Of a stretch of 64,000 bases of DNA, positions 48,348 to 57,764 are shown one piece after another (within the stretch, counting starts at the first letter, position 1; every line of letters begins with the position of its first letter). The position numbers and the translations under genes were made by a program. The DNA comes from Halomonas sp. HAL1 (GTDB lineage Bacteria; Pseudomonadota; Gammaproteobacteria; Pseudomonadales; Halomonadaceae). Below the pieces are notes generated by a model. It was not told where the DNA came from and made no database searches. It saw nothing but the letters and a program-made list of their open reading frames with translations. Location: NCBI RefSeq assembly GCF_030544485.1, contig NZ_CP130610.1:4154001-4218000 (forward strand), in the 5' to 3' direction.

Positions 48348-49176
48348 CCTGCGTTGGCCTAGAAAAAACAGGCTGCCCGGCGGATGGCCGGGCCAGCGGA
48401 TTTTAATCACCGGCGCCAGCGGCGGTATTGGTATGGCCATGGCCGAAGCGCTGGCGCAGCGGGGCGCGCACCTACTGGTAAGTGGTCGCCAACAAGACGC
48501 GCTGGCTTCGTTAATCGACCGTTTTCCCAATCACATCACCGCCGTTAGCGCTGATCTAACCAACGCGAGTGATCGCAGCCGCTTAGTCAGCGCTGCGCAA
48601 GAGGCAGGCTGCAATATGTTGATTAATGCCGCTGGCAGTAATCAGCAGGGATTTTTTGATACTGCCAGTGACAGTGATATCGAACAGCTGGTGGCGATTA
48701 ATCTGACCGCCACCCTGCAACTGACCCGCGCGCTGCTTCCCCAGCTAATGGCTGGCCCCCGAGCGACGATTATCACCATTGGTTCGACGCTCGGGCGGCT
48801 GGGCTACCCAGGCCAAGTCACTTACTGCGCCACCAAATTCGCCCTGCGCGGTTTTAGCCAAGCGCTGCGCCGGGAGCTGGCCGATACCCGTGTGCGGGTG
48901 ATGTATATCGCCCCACGAGCCACCCGCACCGCGATGAACTCGCCACAAACCGAGGCACTCAATGAGGCGCTGGGCAATACCATCGACTCTCCTGACGCCG
49001 TTGCCCTGGCCATTATCAATGCCGTGGAACAGCAGCGTGAGGAACTACAAATTGGCCTGCCAGAACGCTTCTTTACCCGCTTGAATATGCTATGGCCAGG
49101 CGCTGTTGACCGGGCCCTGTTACGCCAACTGCCCGTCATTCGCCGGTTCGTTGCCACCAAGGAGTCTTCCTTATGA
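48334..49176 (+). CDS. Short-chain dehydrogenase/reductase
   Basis: Classical SDR, 280 aa. The NAD(P) motif is ITGASGGIGMAMAEAL, NAAGS follows, the catalytic serine lies in TIGSTLGRLG, and the YxxxK pair is YCATK. The start at 48334 (GGTGGAGG upstream) lies 14 bp inside the di-iron oxidase gene, and the stop overlaps the TPR gene, so translation is coupled on both sides. Likely reduces or oxidises an intermediate of the same pathway. Confidence 0.9.
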   Translation: MRLPSLRWPRKNRLPGGWPGQRILITGASGGIGMAMAEALAQRGAHLLVSGRQQDALASLIDRFPNHITAVSADLTNASDRSRLVSAAQEAGCNMLINAAGSNQQGFFDTASDSDIEQLVAINLTATLQLTRALLPQLMAGPRATIITIGSTLGRLGYPGQVTYCATKFALRGFSQALRRELADTRVRVMYIAPRATRTAMNSPQTEALNEALGNTIDSPDAVALAIINAVEQQREELQIGLPERFFTRLNMLWPGAVDRALLRQLPVIRRFVATKESSL

Positions 49177-49838
49177 TCATGCTAGCTTTCAAAACGCTGC
49201 GTACCACGCTACTGGCTAGCGCCATTGGCTTGATAAGTTTTCAGGGGTTTGCCAGCGAGGTCGACAGCGCGGCTGTCGCCGCATCGCTTACCGAACTACA
49301 GCAGCGTTGGGCGGAAATTAACTATACGCTGCCGCCGGGTGAACAGGCGGCAGCCTTCAGCCGCTTGGGCGACCAGGCTGAACAGCTCGTCAAACGCTAC
49401 CCGGACGCCGCCGAACTGCATATCTGGGCCGGCATTATCCGCTCGACAGAAGCAGGTGCCAGTGGTGGGCTGGGCGCGCTGGGGCTGGTAAAACAGGCTA
49501 AAAAGGAGCTTGAAACCGCGCTGGAACTGAACCCGCTGGCGCTGGATGGTTCGGCCTATACCAGCCTGGGTGCGCTCTATTATCAGGTTCCCGGCTGGCC
49601 ACTCGGCTTTGGCGATGAACAAAAAGCCGAATGGCATTTGCAAAGAGCCCTTGCGATTAACCCCGAAGGGATCGACAGTCTCTATTTCTGGGGCGACTAT
49701 TTACATGAACAGGGTCGCGATGCAGAAGCGCGTCAGGCATTGGAAAATGCACTAGTAGCGCCACCCCGGGCGGGGCGTGAATTGGCGGATAATGGCCGCC
49801 GTGACGACATTCGCCAGTTAATGTCAGAACTCGAATAA
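49173..49838 (+). CDS. Exported TPR-repeat protein
   Basis: A 221-residue protein with a signal peptide (residues 1-27, ending FASE) and two or three tetratricopeptide-like repeats (AKKELETALELNPLALDG, AEWHLQRALAINPEGIDS, AEARQALENALV). Expected in the periplasm. It may sense or scaffold for the two-component system that follows 11 bp later. ATG 49173 overlaps the SDR stop by 4 bp; ATG 49179 is an alternative start. Confidence 0.75.
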   Translation: MIMLAFKTLRTTLLASAIGLISFQGFASEVDSAAVAASLTELQQRWAEINYTLPPGEQAAAFSRLGDQAEQLVKRYPDAAELHIWAGIIRSTEAGASGGLGALGLVKQAKKELETALELNPLALDGSAYTSLGALYYQVPGWPLGFGDEQKAEWHLQRALAINPEGIDSLYFWGDYLHEQGRDAEARQALENALVAPPRAGRELADNGRRDDIRQLMSELE

Positions 49839-49849
49839 TAAGGATCCCT

Positions 49850-50524
49850 ATGCGCATTTTGCTGGTAGAAGACGACCCAAGCTTAGCCTCGGGTATCCGC
49901 TTAGCGTTAAAGCCCGAGCACTACACGGTGGATCACCTGAGCGACGGCACTACCGCGCTGAATGCGCTAACAGAGGGAGAACCCTTTGATGCGGTGATTC
50001 TTGACCTGGGGCTGCCGCGCATGGATGGCATGGCGGTATTAAACGCTGTCAGGCGCCACGGCAGTCAGGTGCCCATTTTAGTACTGACGGCCCGCGACGC
50101 GGTGGATGACCGCATCGCGGGGCTGGATGCTGGCGCCGATGATTATTTAACCAAACCGTTTGAAGTGGCTGAGCTTAAAGCCCGATTACGCGCCTTGCTG
50201 CGCCGCAGCCAAGGCCAGATCAGCAGCATATTGAGCTGTCGTGGTATCCGCCTGGACCCGCACACCTTTAACGTCAGCTATCAAGACCAAGATGTGAGCT
50301 TGTCGCGGCGCGAGTTGACGCTACTGCAAGAGTTTATGAGCCACCCGGGCCGGGTGTTTACCCGCGATACCTTGACCCGCTTGGTCTACGGCTGGGACGA
50401 GGATGTCGAGAGCAATGCCATTGAAGTCCATATCCACCATTTACGACGCAAGCTATTCACCGACGTCATCCGCACGGTGCGCGGCATTGGCTATGTGATG
50501 GATAAGCCAAAGGATGACGTATGA
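49850..50524 (+). CDS. OmpR-family response regulator (PmrA/QseB-like)
   Basis: A 224-residue regulator. The receiver domain has the acidic pair in LVEDD, the phospho-acceptor Asp in VILDLGLPRMDG and the lysine in DYLTKPFE. The winged-helix DNA-binding domain ends VEVHIHHLRRKL-like and VRGIGYVM. The closest relatives by eye are PmrA, QseB and TctD. It overlaps the kinase gene by 4 bp. It is the last-but-one gene of the hemolysin-family operon and probably binds the TTAAG direct repeats upstream of the operon and of the CBS gene. Confidence 0.92.
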   Translation: MRILLVEDDPSLASGIRLALKPEHYTVDHLSDGTTALNALTEGEPFDAVILDLGLPRMDGMAVLNAVRRHGSQVPILVLTARDAVDDRIAGLDAGADDYLTKPFEVAELKARLRALLRRSQGQISSILSCRGIRLDPHTFNVSYQDQDVSLSRRELTLLQEFMSHPGRVFTRDTLTRLVYGWDEDVESNAIEVHIHHLRRKLFTDVIRTVRGIGYVMDKPKDDV

Positions 50525-51906
50525 CGTCTATTCGCCAACGCACCCTAGGACTGGCGCTACTGGTATTTGGCCTAAGCATGCTGGTAATCGGCTTTGTCAG
50601 CTACCGTTATGCCGCCCATGAAATAGAAGAACTTTACGATGCCAGCCTGGCGCAGAATGCACGCTTGCTGGAAGGGTTGTTACAGGCACCACTGCCGGAT
50701 GCTGACCGCAATGTGCTACTAAACAGTCTGGAAAGCGCCTTGCAGCGCGCTCGTCAGTCCGACAAGCGCTTTGCGGGCCACCGTTACGAAAGCAAACTGG
50801 CCTTTCAGTTGTGGGAAAACGAGCAACTGCTGCTGCGCTCTGCCACGGCCCCTGAAGCCCCCCTTGCCCAACAGCCTATCGGCTACTCGACGCTGACCGT
50901 GGACGAGCACGATTGGCGAGTATATGTGCTTGAAGTGCCGGACTCATCAAATCGTGTGGTAGTGAGCGAGCGCGAAGACGTTCGCGGGGAACTGATCAGG
51001 GCGGTAGCGCTCCGAACGCTGTTGCCCGACCTGATCGGCCTGCCACTCCTCTCCGCGCTGCTATGGTGGTCAATTGGCTGGGGACTGGCACCGTTATCCC
51101 GCATGGCCGAGCAGATTCGCAGTCGTGATCCGCACAATTTGCAGCCCTTGACGCTTAGCCCCTTGCCCCACGAGTTGGACACCATCGCCGGCGCGCTTAA
51201 CCGGCTGTTAGAGCGCATCCGCATCATGCGCGTACGCGAAAAGCGCTTCATTGCCGATGCCGCCCATGAGTTACGCACCCCCTTAGCAGTGCTTGACCTA
51301 CACGCCCAGAACGCACTGACAGCCGATAATCTTGAAGATCGCCAGGAGGCGCTCAGCCACCTGCGCGGCGGCGTTGCCCGGGCCACGCGCTTGGTTACCC
51401 AGTTGTTAACGCTGGCGCGCCTGGACCCTGAAGAAGAGTCACAACCTGAGTACCGCGCCACCAACCTACTCAGTGAAGTGCGGGAAACCCTGGCCAAGCT
51501 TTCGCCGCTGGCCGCTGAACGCCAACAGCAACTGCTGCTAAACGCCGATGAGCAGGGGGAGTGGTCCATCACAGAAGAGCCCGGCGCGATTGAAACCTTG
51601 GTACAAAATCTGGTCGGTAATGCCATTCAGCACTCGCCCAACCAGAGCGCCATCAGCATCACGCTGGCGACGACGCCACACGGCTTTCAGCTCATGGTGG
51701 ATGATCAGGGACCCGGCATCCCGGTCAATGAACGCAAAAAAGTGGTCGAGCGCTTTCAGCGCGCAGGCCCCAGCGCGGGTTCGGGGTTAGGGCTTTCCAT
51801 CGTTGAGCGTTTGGTCACTCGCCATGGCGGCACTCTTCAACTTGATGATGCGCCCAGCGGGGGGCTACGCGTACGTATTGTTCTACAACGTACAGAAAAG
51901 CAATAA
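50521..51906 (+). CDS. Sensor histidine kinase (PmrB/QseC-like)
   Basis: A 461-residue membrane kinase with two transmembrane helices (about residues 8-28 and 165-188) around a periplasmic sensor of about 135 residues. A HAMP-like linker follows, then the H-box AHELRTPLAV (phospho-His), N-box LVGNAIQHSP, G1 DDQGPGIP and G2 GSGLGLSIVERL. The partner regulator is encoded just upstream. The signal is unknown; the pathway product, its substrate or envelope state are candidates. Confidence 0.92.
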   Translation: MTSIRQRTLGLALLVFGLSMLVIGFVSYRYAAHEIEELYDASLAQNARLLEGLLQAPLPDADRNVLLNSLESALQRARQSDKRFAGHRYESKLAFQLWENEQLLLRSATAPEAPLAQQPIGYSTLTVDEHDWRVYVLEVPDSSNRVVVSEREDVRGELIRAVALRTLLPDLIGLPLLSALLWWSIGWGLAPLSRMAEQIRSRDPHNLQPLTLSPLPHELDTIAGALNRLLERIRIMRVREKRFIADAAHELRTPLAVLDLHAQNALTADNLEDRQEALSHLRGGVARATRLVTQLLTLARLDPEEESQPEYRATNLLSEVRETLAKLSPLAAERQQQLLLNADEQGEWSITEEPGAIETLVQNLVGNAIQHSPNQSAISITLATTPHGFQLMVDDQGPGIPVNERKKVVERFQRAGPSAGSGLGLSIVERLVTRHGGTLQLDDAPSGGLRVRIVLQRTEKQ

Positions 51907-51943
51907 ATTTTTCTTTGCTTCCTAAGCTGAGTTTTATGGATCT

Positions 51944-51960
51944 CTTAAGGTTGTGATAAG
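51944..51960 (+). promoter_or_regulatory. Second PmrA/QseB-box-like direct repeat
   Basis: CTTAAG-GTTGT-GATAAG, with the same 11-bp period as the element at 45513-45529, 78 bp upstream of the CBS-domain gene. It suggests that the two-component system upstream also controls this gene. Confidence 0.5.
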
Positions 51961-52037
51961 AATTGCATGCAACTGTGGAGGCACACTGCGAGCCAGATAC
52001 CCACGGCTCGCTCTTTTCTCCAAATGGAGGTCCCCCG

Positions 52038-52637
52038 ATGAACCAAGTAACCTTTTCACCTAAGCCATTAGTTCAACTAGGCTCAACCCCTCTTTTGGCG
52101 ATGCCTGCCCCACGGCGGCTGTTGCCCACCAGTCCTGCCATGACGGTGCTTACCGACTTTTCCCAGGTAATGCCGCAGTCGGTTGAAGCCGATACGCCTA
52201 TCGACGAGGCACACCTTAAGATGCGGCATGGCGGTGTACGGCTGTTGTTCGTCATGGATAAACAGGCGCACTGTATCGGCGTTATTACGTCGAAAGAAGT
52301 GATCGGTACCCGGCGCATCAACCTGGCCATGCAGCAGCGTAACCTGACCCGTGCAGAAGTCACCGCTGAAATGATCATGACGCCATGGCACAAGCTGAGC
52401 GCTATGCCTGTCGCGCAACTGGCATCGCTGACCATCGAAGACCTAGTACTATCAATGGAAGCCGTTACCGACCAGCATCTGCTGATCACCGAGCAAAATG
52501 ATAATCACGAACTTAGAATTCGCGGCATTATCTCAGCAAGCGATATACAGACGGCGGTAGGCAAAGAGATCAATCCGGTGCCGATGGCGAAAAGCTTTGC
52601 CGACATCTGCCATGTCGTAACCGGTCACGATCTATAA
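52038..52637 (+). CDS. CBS-domain protein
   Basis: A 199-residue cytoplasmic protein with a pair of CBS domains (about residues 40-105 and 112-180), which usually bind adenine nucleotides. The first includes HGGVRLLFVMDKQAHCIGVIT; the second includes MIMTPWHKLSAMP. The N-terminal 40 residues are not conserved. The start has GGAGG eight bases upstream. It follows the sensor kinase by 131 bp, and a TTAAG-type box precedes it. Function unknown. Confidence 0.8.
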   Translation: MNQVTFSPKPLVQLGSTPLLAMPAPRRLLPTSPAMTVLTDFSQVMPQSVEADTPIDEAHLKMRHGGVRLLFVMDKQAHCIGVITSKEVIGTRRINLAMQQRNLTRAEVTAEMIMTPWHKLSAMPVAQLASLTIEDLVLSMEAVTDQHLLITEQNDNHELRIRGIISASDIQTAVGKEINPVPMAKSFADICHVVTGHDL

Positions 52638-52672
52638 CGCTTCAGCAGGGCTAGGCCTTTAGGTTAAATAGA

Positions 52673-52706
52673 AACGCCCTTCACCGATTTCTCGGTGAAG
52701 GGCGTT
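52673..52706. terminator. Bidirectional hairpin terminator
   Basis: A perfect 15-bp stem (AACGCCCTTCACCGA, 52673-52687, with 52692-52706) and a TTTC loop, between the convergent CBS gene and nhaD. Serves both directions. Confidence 0.85.
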
Positions 52707-52746
52707 CGCATTTGAGGAGCGCTTTCTGTCTAGAGCTTCTTTTTGT

Positions 52747-54213
52747 CTAGAACATTGAGGCGTTAATCCACAAGTGGGTAACGATGCTAGCGGCATAGCC
52801 TAATAAAATGGCTGGCATCCAGCGAAGGTGAACGGCAAAGGTATAGATCCCCCGCGCCTGACCCATCAGGGCGACGCCCGCAGCGGAACCCATCGAAAGC
52901 AAGCTGCCGCCCACGCCTGCCGTCAATGTCACCAACAGCCAGTTGCCTTCCGACATATCGGGAGCCATGGAAAGTACCGCAAACATGACCGGGATGTTAT
53001 CTACAACAGCCGAGATCAGGCCCAACACCACGTTAGCCCACACCGGGTTCCAGTTGCCGTAAAGTGTTTCGGAAAGCAGGCTGAGATAGCCCATAAAACC
53101 AAGCCCGCCGACACACATCACTACCCCGTAGAAGAACAGCAGCGTATCCCATTCTGAGCGCGCAATACGGCTGAAAATATCAAATGGCACCACGCTACCC
53201 AGCTGTTCGAGCTTTTTCCAATCGCCTCGGCGCGAATAGCGTTCACGTTTGCGTTCCAGCGAACGCGGTAGGCTGCGGCGCAGGTAGTAACCAAAGAACT
53301 GCAGCAAGCCTAGGCCAAACATCATGCCCATGGCAGGCGGTAGATAAAGGATCGAGTGGCACAGTACGGAAATAGCCACCGTAATCAAAAACAGCACGAT
53401 AATCCGCCGCGCGCCGCGCTTGAGCCAGACATTCTCTTGTAATGCGGCCGGCTGACGATTCGCGATAAAGAAATTCATGATCACCGCAGGCACCATGAAA
53501 TTGACCACAGCCGGCACCAACAATGCGAAGAAGCCTTCAAACGGTACTTGGCCCGCCTGCCACACCATCAACGTGGTGATATCGCCAAACGGGCTAAAGG
53601 CACCGCCTGCGTTAGACGCCACCACCACGTTAACGCAGCAAAGGCCGATAAATTTCTTATCACCTTCAGCCACTTTGAGTACCACGGCACACATCAACAT
53701 GGCGGTGGTCATATTGTTGGCGATCGCCGAAATACCAAACGCCATGACGCCGGTAATCCAGAATAGGCTGCGATAACTGAAGCCTTTGCGCACCAGCCAA
53801 GAGCGCAGCGCATCGAATACACGGCGCTCTTCCATGGCGTTGATATAGGTCATCGCGACCAGCAGGAACAGTAGCAGCTCGGCGTATTCAAGCAGCGTTT
53901 CACGGAAGGCGGTTTGCGCCTCTTCCGGCATGCCCGCTTGCACATAAACCCAGGCGACGAGCGCCCAGATAAGGCCTGCAGCGACCAAGACAGGCTTAGA
54001 CTTACGCATGTGCAGTAACTCTTCAGTCATCACCAATGCATAGGCGAGCACGAAGATCACGACAGAAGAAATACCGGTTAGCGTGAGGGTAAGATCAAGT
54101 GGCCCGGCGGCGGCATAAGAGAGCGAAGGAAAGATAAAAAGCGAGCAGGCGAGCAACAGCCAAGCGACTCGGCTAGCGTAATGCCGAGTTGCGAGGACGT
54201 TTGGTGGTTTCAT
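52747..54213 (-). CDS. nhaD: Na+/H+ antiporter NhaD
   Basis: Sodium/proton antiporter of the NhaD type, about 488 aa with 12 or more membrane segments. Conserved blocks are LEYAELLLFLLVAMTYINAMEERRV (residues ~105-130), GISAIANNMTTAMLMC and NAGGAFSPFGDITTLMVWQAG. It expels Na+ and supports growth in salt and alkaline conditions. ATG 54213 is preferred; a TTG at 54228 is in frame. The ribosome site is weak. Monocistronic, with a strong terminator downstream. Confidence 0.93.
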   Translation of the reverse strand: MKPPNVLATRHYASRVAWLLLACSLFIFPSLSYAAAGPLDLTLTLTGISSVVIFVLAYALVMTEELLHMRKSKPVLVAAGLIWALVAWVYVQAGMPEEAQTAFRETLLEYAELLLFLLVAMTYINAMEERRVFDALRSWLVRKGFSYRSLFWITGVMAFGISAIANNMTTAMLMCAVVLKVAEGDKKFIGLCCVNVVVASNAGGAFSPFGDITTLMVWQAGQVPFEGFFALLVPAVVNFMVPAVIMNFFIANRQPAALQENVWLKRGARRIIVLFLITVAISVLCHSILYLPPAMGMMFGLGLLQFFGYYLRRSLPRSLERKRERYSRRGDWKKLEQLGSVVPFDIFSRIARSEWDTLLFFYGVVMCVGGLGFMGYLSLLSETLYGNWNPVWANVVLGLISAVVDNIPVMFAVLSMAPDMSEGNWLLVTLTAGVGGSLLSMGSAAGVALMGQARGIYTFAVHLRWMPAILLGYAASIVTHLWINASMF

Positions 54214-54370
54214 GGCAATATTATCCAATCAGGAGGGAGAAAGACCGCCACGATCATAAGCACCCTAACGACATGCTGCAACGCAACGGTTGCGCATAAG
54301 ATGCGGCGTATTGCCGCATCTTGTAAAGCGTTTTTGTTAGCTTAATGCTAAATATCATTTAGCGTATTAA

Positions 54371-56212
54371 TTACTCTACCGTCACGCTTTTAGCTAGGTT
54401 ACGCGGCTGGTCAACATCCGTGCCTTTAAGCACGGCTACGTGGTAACTCAGCAGTTGTAGCGGCAGGGTATAGAGGAGTGGTGCCAGCGCTTCATGCACG
54501 TGAGGAAGCGTTATAACGCGAATATCTTCCTGGGCATCCATACCCACGCTTTCATCGGCAAAGACGAACAGTTGGCCGCCGCGGGCGCGGACTTCCTGAA
54601 GGTTGGATTTTAGCTTTTCCAGCAGGTCGTCGTTGGGGGCAACCGAGATCACCGGCATTTCACTGTCCACCAACGCCAGCGGGCCGTGCTTTAACTCCCC
54701 GGCAGGATACGCTTCGGCATGAATGTACGAGATTTCTTTAAGTTTAAGCGCGCCTTCCAGGGCAATCGGGTAGTGGGCACCGCGCCCAAGGAAGAGCGCA
54801 TGATTTTTTTCCGCAAATGCCTGGGAAAGCATTTCGATCTGGCTGTCCAGCCCCAGCACCCGATGACACACCTCGGGCAACGTGCGCAGCGCGGCAATGA
54901 TATCGGGATATTCAGCTTGGCCTTTTGCCTTACTAATGGAAAGCGTTAGCAGCATTAGCGCCACAAGCTGGGTAGTAAAGGCCTTGGTGGAAGCGACGCC
55001 TATTTCAGGGCCGGCACGGGTCATTAAGGTGATATCAGATTCACGTACCAGCGAACTACCGGGCACGTTACAAATCGCCAATGTGCCCACATAGTTGAGC
55101 GTTTTGGCAAAGCGCAGCGCGGCCAGCGTATCCGCCGTTTCACCCGACTGGGAAAGCGTGACAAACAGCGTACCTTCGGGTACGACGGGGTGGCGGTAAC
55201 GGTACTCAGAGGCCACTTCAACCTGAACCGGCACACCGGCGTAACGCTCTAGCCAGTAACGCGCCACCAGCCCGGCGTGGTAGCTGGTGCCGCAGGCGAT
55301 GATATGCACCTGACGGGTACGTTGGAAAAGCGCTTGGGCATCGGGGCCAAAGCTCTCCACCAGCACGCTTTTGGCGCTCAGCCGCCCTTCCAATGCCGCT
55401 TCGATCACCTTCGGCTGCTCAAAAATTTCCTTAAGCATAAAGTGTCGGTATTCGCCTTTGCTGGCAGCACCGTCACCGTGCTCAAAAGTCTGTATAGGAC
55501 GCTCAACGCGGTTACCATGACGATCCACAATGTGAATAACGCCCTGCTCGCGTAGCTCAACCAGGTCGCCTTCTTCAAGATAAATAAAGCGATCCGTCAC
55601 TGGCAGCAGTGCCAGCGGGTCAGAGGCTAAAAAGGCTTCATTAATGCCCACACCCACCACCAGTGGGCTGCCCTGGCGGGCACCGACCACCACACCTGGT
55701 TCTTTAGCGCTCATCACACCCAAGGCATACGCACCACCTAAGCCGTTAACGATCTGTTGCGTCGCGTCAAACAGGGTGAGCCCATCGTTCAGCTTTTCGG
55801 CAAGTAAGTGGGCAATCACTTCGGTATCGGTTTCTGAGTTAAACGCGTAGCCGTTGCGCTGCAAGTTATCTTTTATATTCTCGTAGTTTTCAATAATCCC
55901 GTTATGCACCACCGCCACTTGGTTTTCATCAATGTGAGAGCCGCTATGATGCGGGTGGGCATTGGCTTCAGAGGGTTTGCCGTGGGTTGCCCAGCGAGTA
56001 TGCGCTATGCCTGAAAACCCGGGTAGTGCGTCAGCATCCAATTGCGCAGCTAGCGCCGCCACTTTTCCGAGCGCCCGGCGGCGGGTCAGTACGCCATCGC
56101 TAAACACCGTCATACCGGCCGAATCATAGCCGCGATACTCCAGGCGTTTTAGTCCTTCTAATAGAATTTCTTGGACGTTGCGCTGGGCAACGGCGGCAAC
56201 AATGCCACACAT
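54371..56212 (-). CDS. glmS: Glutamine-fructose-6-phosphate aminotransferase
   Basis: Makes glucosamine-6-phosphate for peptidoglycan and LPS. About 613 aa. The N-terminal nucleophile domain begins MCGIVAAVAQRN, with Cys as residue 2 exposed after Met removal, which fixes the start at 56212. It has HTRWATHGKPSEANAHPH, then two SIS sugar-isomerase domains (ACGTSYHAG, TLSQSGETADTLAALR, KEISYIHAEAYPAGELKHGP) and the C-terminal end KSVTVE. AGGAGAG precedes the start. Downstream of glmU with an AT-rich 180-bp gap that may hold its own promoter. No ribozyme was recognised there. Confidence 0.97.
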   Translation of the reverse strand: MCGIVAAVAQRNVQEILLEGLKRLEYRGYDSAGMTVFSDGVLTRRRALGKVAALAAQLDADALPGFSGIAHTRWATHGKPSEANAHPHHSGSHIDENQVAVVHNGIIENYENIKDNLQRNGYAFNSETDTEVIAHLLAEKLNDGLTLFDATQQIVNGLGGAYALGVMSAKEPGVVVGARQGSPLVVGVGINEAFLASDPLALLPVTDRFIYLEEGDLVELREQGVIHIVDRHGNRVERPIQTFEHGDGAASKGEYRHFMLKEIFEQPKVIEAALEGRLSAKSVLVESFGPDAQALFQRTRQVHIIACGTSYHAGLVARYWLERYAGVPVQVEVASEYRYRHPVVPEGTLFVTLSQSGETADTLAALRFAKTLNYVGTLAICNVPGSSLVRESDITLMTRAGPEIGVASTKAFTTQLVALMLLTLSISKAKGQAEYPDIIAALRTLPEVCHRVLGLDSQIEMLSQAFAEKNHALFLGRGAHYPIALEGALKLKEISYIHAEAYPAGELKHGPLALVDSEMPVISVAPNDDLLEKLKSNLQEVRARGGQLFVFADESVGMDAQEDIRVITLPHVHEALAPLLYTLPLQLLSYHVAVLKGTDVDQPRNLAKSVTVE

Positions 56213-56392
56213 AATCACTCTCCTAGGTTATTAACCAAAGCACTTTTCGCTCGCCGACTTTTCGTATAAACCCTACTCAACCAATCCGCAGAACGGTAAA
56301 ACGACGGCCATTGATTATGAATACGGCTTTTTAATGATTATTAGCACTATTTTAAAACCAATTTAATAGCCATTTTAAGAACTAATAATGAA

Positions 56393-57763
56393 TTATGGCT
56401 CTGTACGCTTGCTGGGACGCAGCCAGTCAATTTTTTCTAACTGGCGACTACGCGTGACGGCTAAGGCGTAATCGGTCACGTCTTTAGCAATCGTCGACCC
56501 TGCCCCTATGGTAGCGCCTTTGCCTACCGAAACAGGCGCGACCAAGGCTGTGTTCGAGCCAATAAAGGCATTATCACCAATCTCTGTGTGGTGTTTGTTA
56601 GCACCGTCGTAGTTGCAGGTAATAGTGCCCGCACCAACGTTCACATCCCGGCCTAAGCGTGCGTCACCTACATAGCTTAGGTGATTAATCTTACTACTCT
56701 CACCGACATCGGCATTTTTGGTTTCAACAAAATTGCCCACCTTGGCTTTTACCGCCAACCGCGTCCCTGGACGTAGCCGCGCAAAGGGGCCGATCTGGTT
56801 CAGGCCCGCTGCCACGGTGCCCTCTATCACACTATGGGTGTCTACCATGCTTTCAGCACCAATGGTGCTATTTTTAATCACACAGTAAGGGCCAATACGC
56901 ACGCCTTCACCAAGCTCAACGTCGCCTTCAAAAACGCAGCCCACATCAATGAAGACATCATGACCGCAGGTTAAACGCCCGCGCACATCCAAGCGTGCGG
57001 GGTCGGCAAGCGCCACGCCCTCTGCCATCAGCTTATCGGCAAGCTGCTGCTGATAAGCACGTTCCAGGCGGGCCATTTGTGCGCGATTATTAACCCCTTC
57101 CACTTCAACCGCAGTGGCTGGCTGGGTCGTGCATACCTTGATGCCTTCATCGGCGGCCATGGCGATCACATCGGTCAGGTAGTACTCACCCTGGGCATTC
57201 TCGGCGGAAAGCTGCGGTAACCAGCGTTTTAACTGAGCGCTGGTCATAGCCATAATACCGGTATTGCATTCGGTGATCTCAAGCTGGGCACTGTTGGCAT
57301 CTTTTTGCTCAACGATCGCCACCGCCTCACCCGCCTCGTTGCGCACAATCCGACCATAGCCCGTTGGGTCATCCAGCGTCACCGTCAACAGCCCGATGTG
57401 CTGTTCATCCACTTGGGCCAACAGCTCCCTCAGTGAATCACGCTGTAACAGGGGGACATCGCCATAGAGGATAAGCACCTTGCCGCTACCGAGCTGCTCA
57501 AGCGCTTGGGCCACCGCGTGACCGGTGCCTTTCTGTTCGGCCTGCACCGCAAACTGCACCGCAGTGTCGGCCAGCGCCTTGCGCAGCTGTTCTGCACCAT
57601 GACCGATGACAACATGGGTACGATCAGGCTGCAGCCCTGAGGCTGTCTCCAGTACATGCTGAACCATTGGCTTACCTGCCAAGGTATGCAGTACTTTAGG
57701 GGTTTGAGAACGCATACGCGTACCTTTACCCGCGGCGAGAATGACGATATCTAGTTCATGCAT
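56393..57763 (-). CDS. glmU: Bifunctional GlmU (GlcN-1-P acetyltransferase / GlcNAc-1-P uridyltransferase)
   Basis: Makes UDP-GlcNAc. With ATG 57763 the protein is 456 aa, the E. coli length, and AGGTGA lies seven bases upstream. The uridyltransferase domain starts DIVILAAGKGTRMRSQTPKV. The left-handed beta-helix acetyltransferase domain has RLRPGTRL, the catalytic region SYVGDARLG and ITCNYDGANKHHTEIG. It overlaps nothing after the apbE stop at 57765 but is directly adjacent, so the genes form apbE-glmU-glmS. Confidence 0.97.
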   Translation of the reverse strand: MHELDIVILAAGKGTRMRSQTPKVLHTLAGKPMVQHVLETASGLQPDRTHVVIGHGAEQLRKALADTAVQFAVQAEQKGTGHAVAQALEQLGSGKVLILYGDVPLLQRDSLRELLAQVDEQHIGLLTVTLDDPTGYGRIVRNEAGEAVAIVEQKDANSAQLEITECNTGIMAMTSAQLKRWLPQLSAENAQGEYYLTDVIAMAADEGIKVCTTQPATAVEVEGVNNRAQMARLERAYQQQLADKLMAEGVALADPARLDVRGRLTCGHDVFIDVGCVFEGDVELGEGVRIGPYCVIKNSTIGAESMVDTHSVIEGTVAAGLNQIGPFARLRPGTRLAVKAKVGNFVETKNADVGESSKINHLSYVGDARLGRDVNVGAGTITCNYDGANKHHTEIGDNAFIGSNTALVAPVSVGKGATIGAGSTIAKDVTDYALAVTRSRQLEKIDWLRPSKRTEP

Positions 57764-57764
57764 G

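Noticed and set aside
56213..56392. Leader of glmS checked for a glmS ribozyme
   Set aside because: The region is AT-rich without the expected conserved core; glmS ribozymes are found mainly in Gram-positive bacteria.
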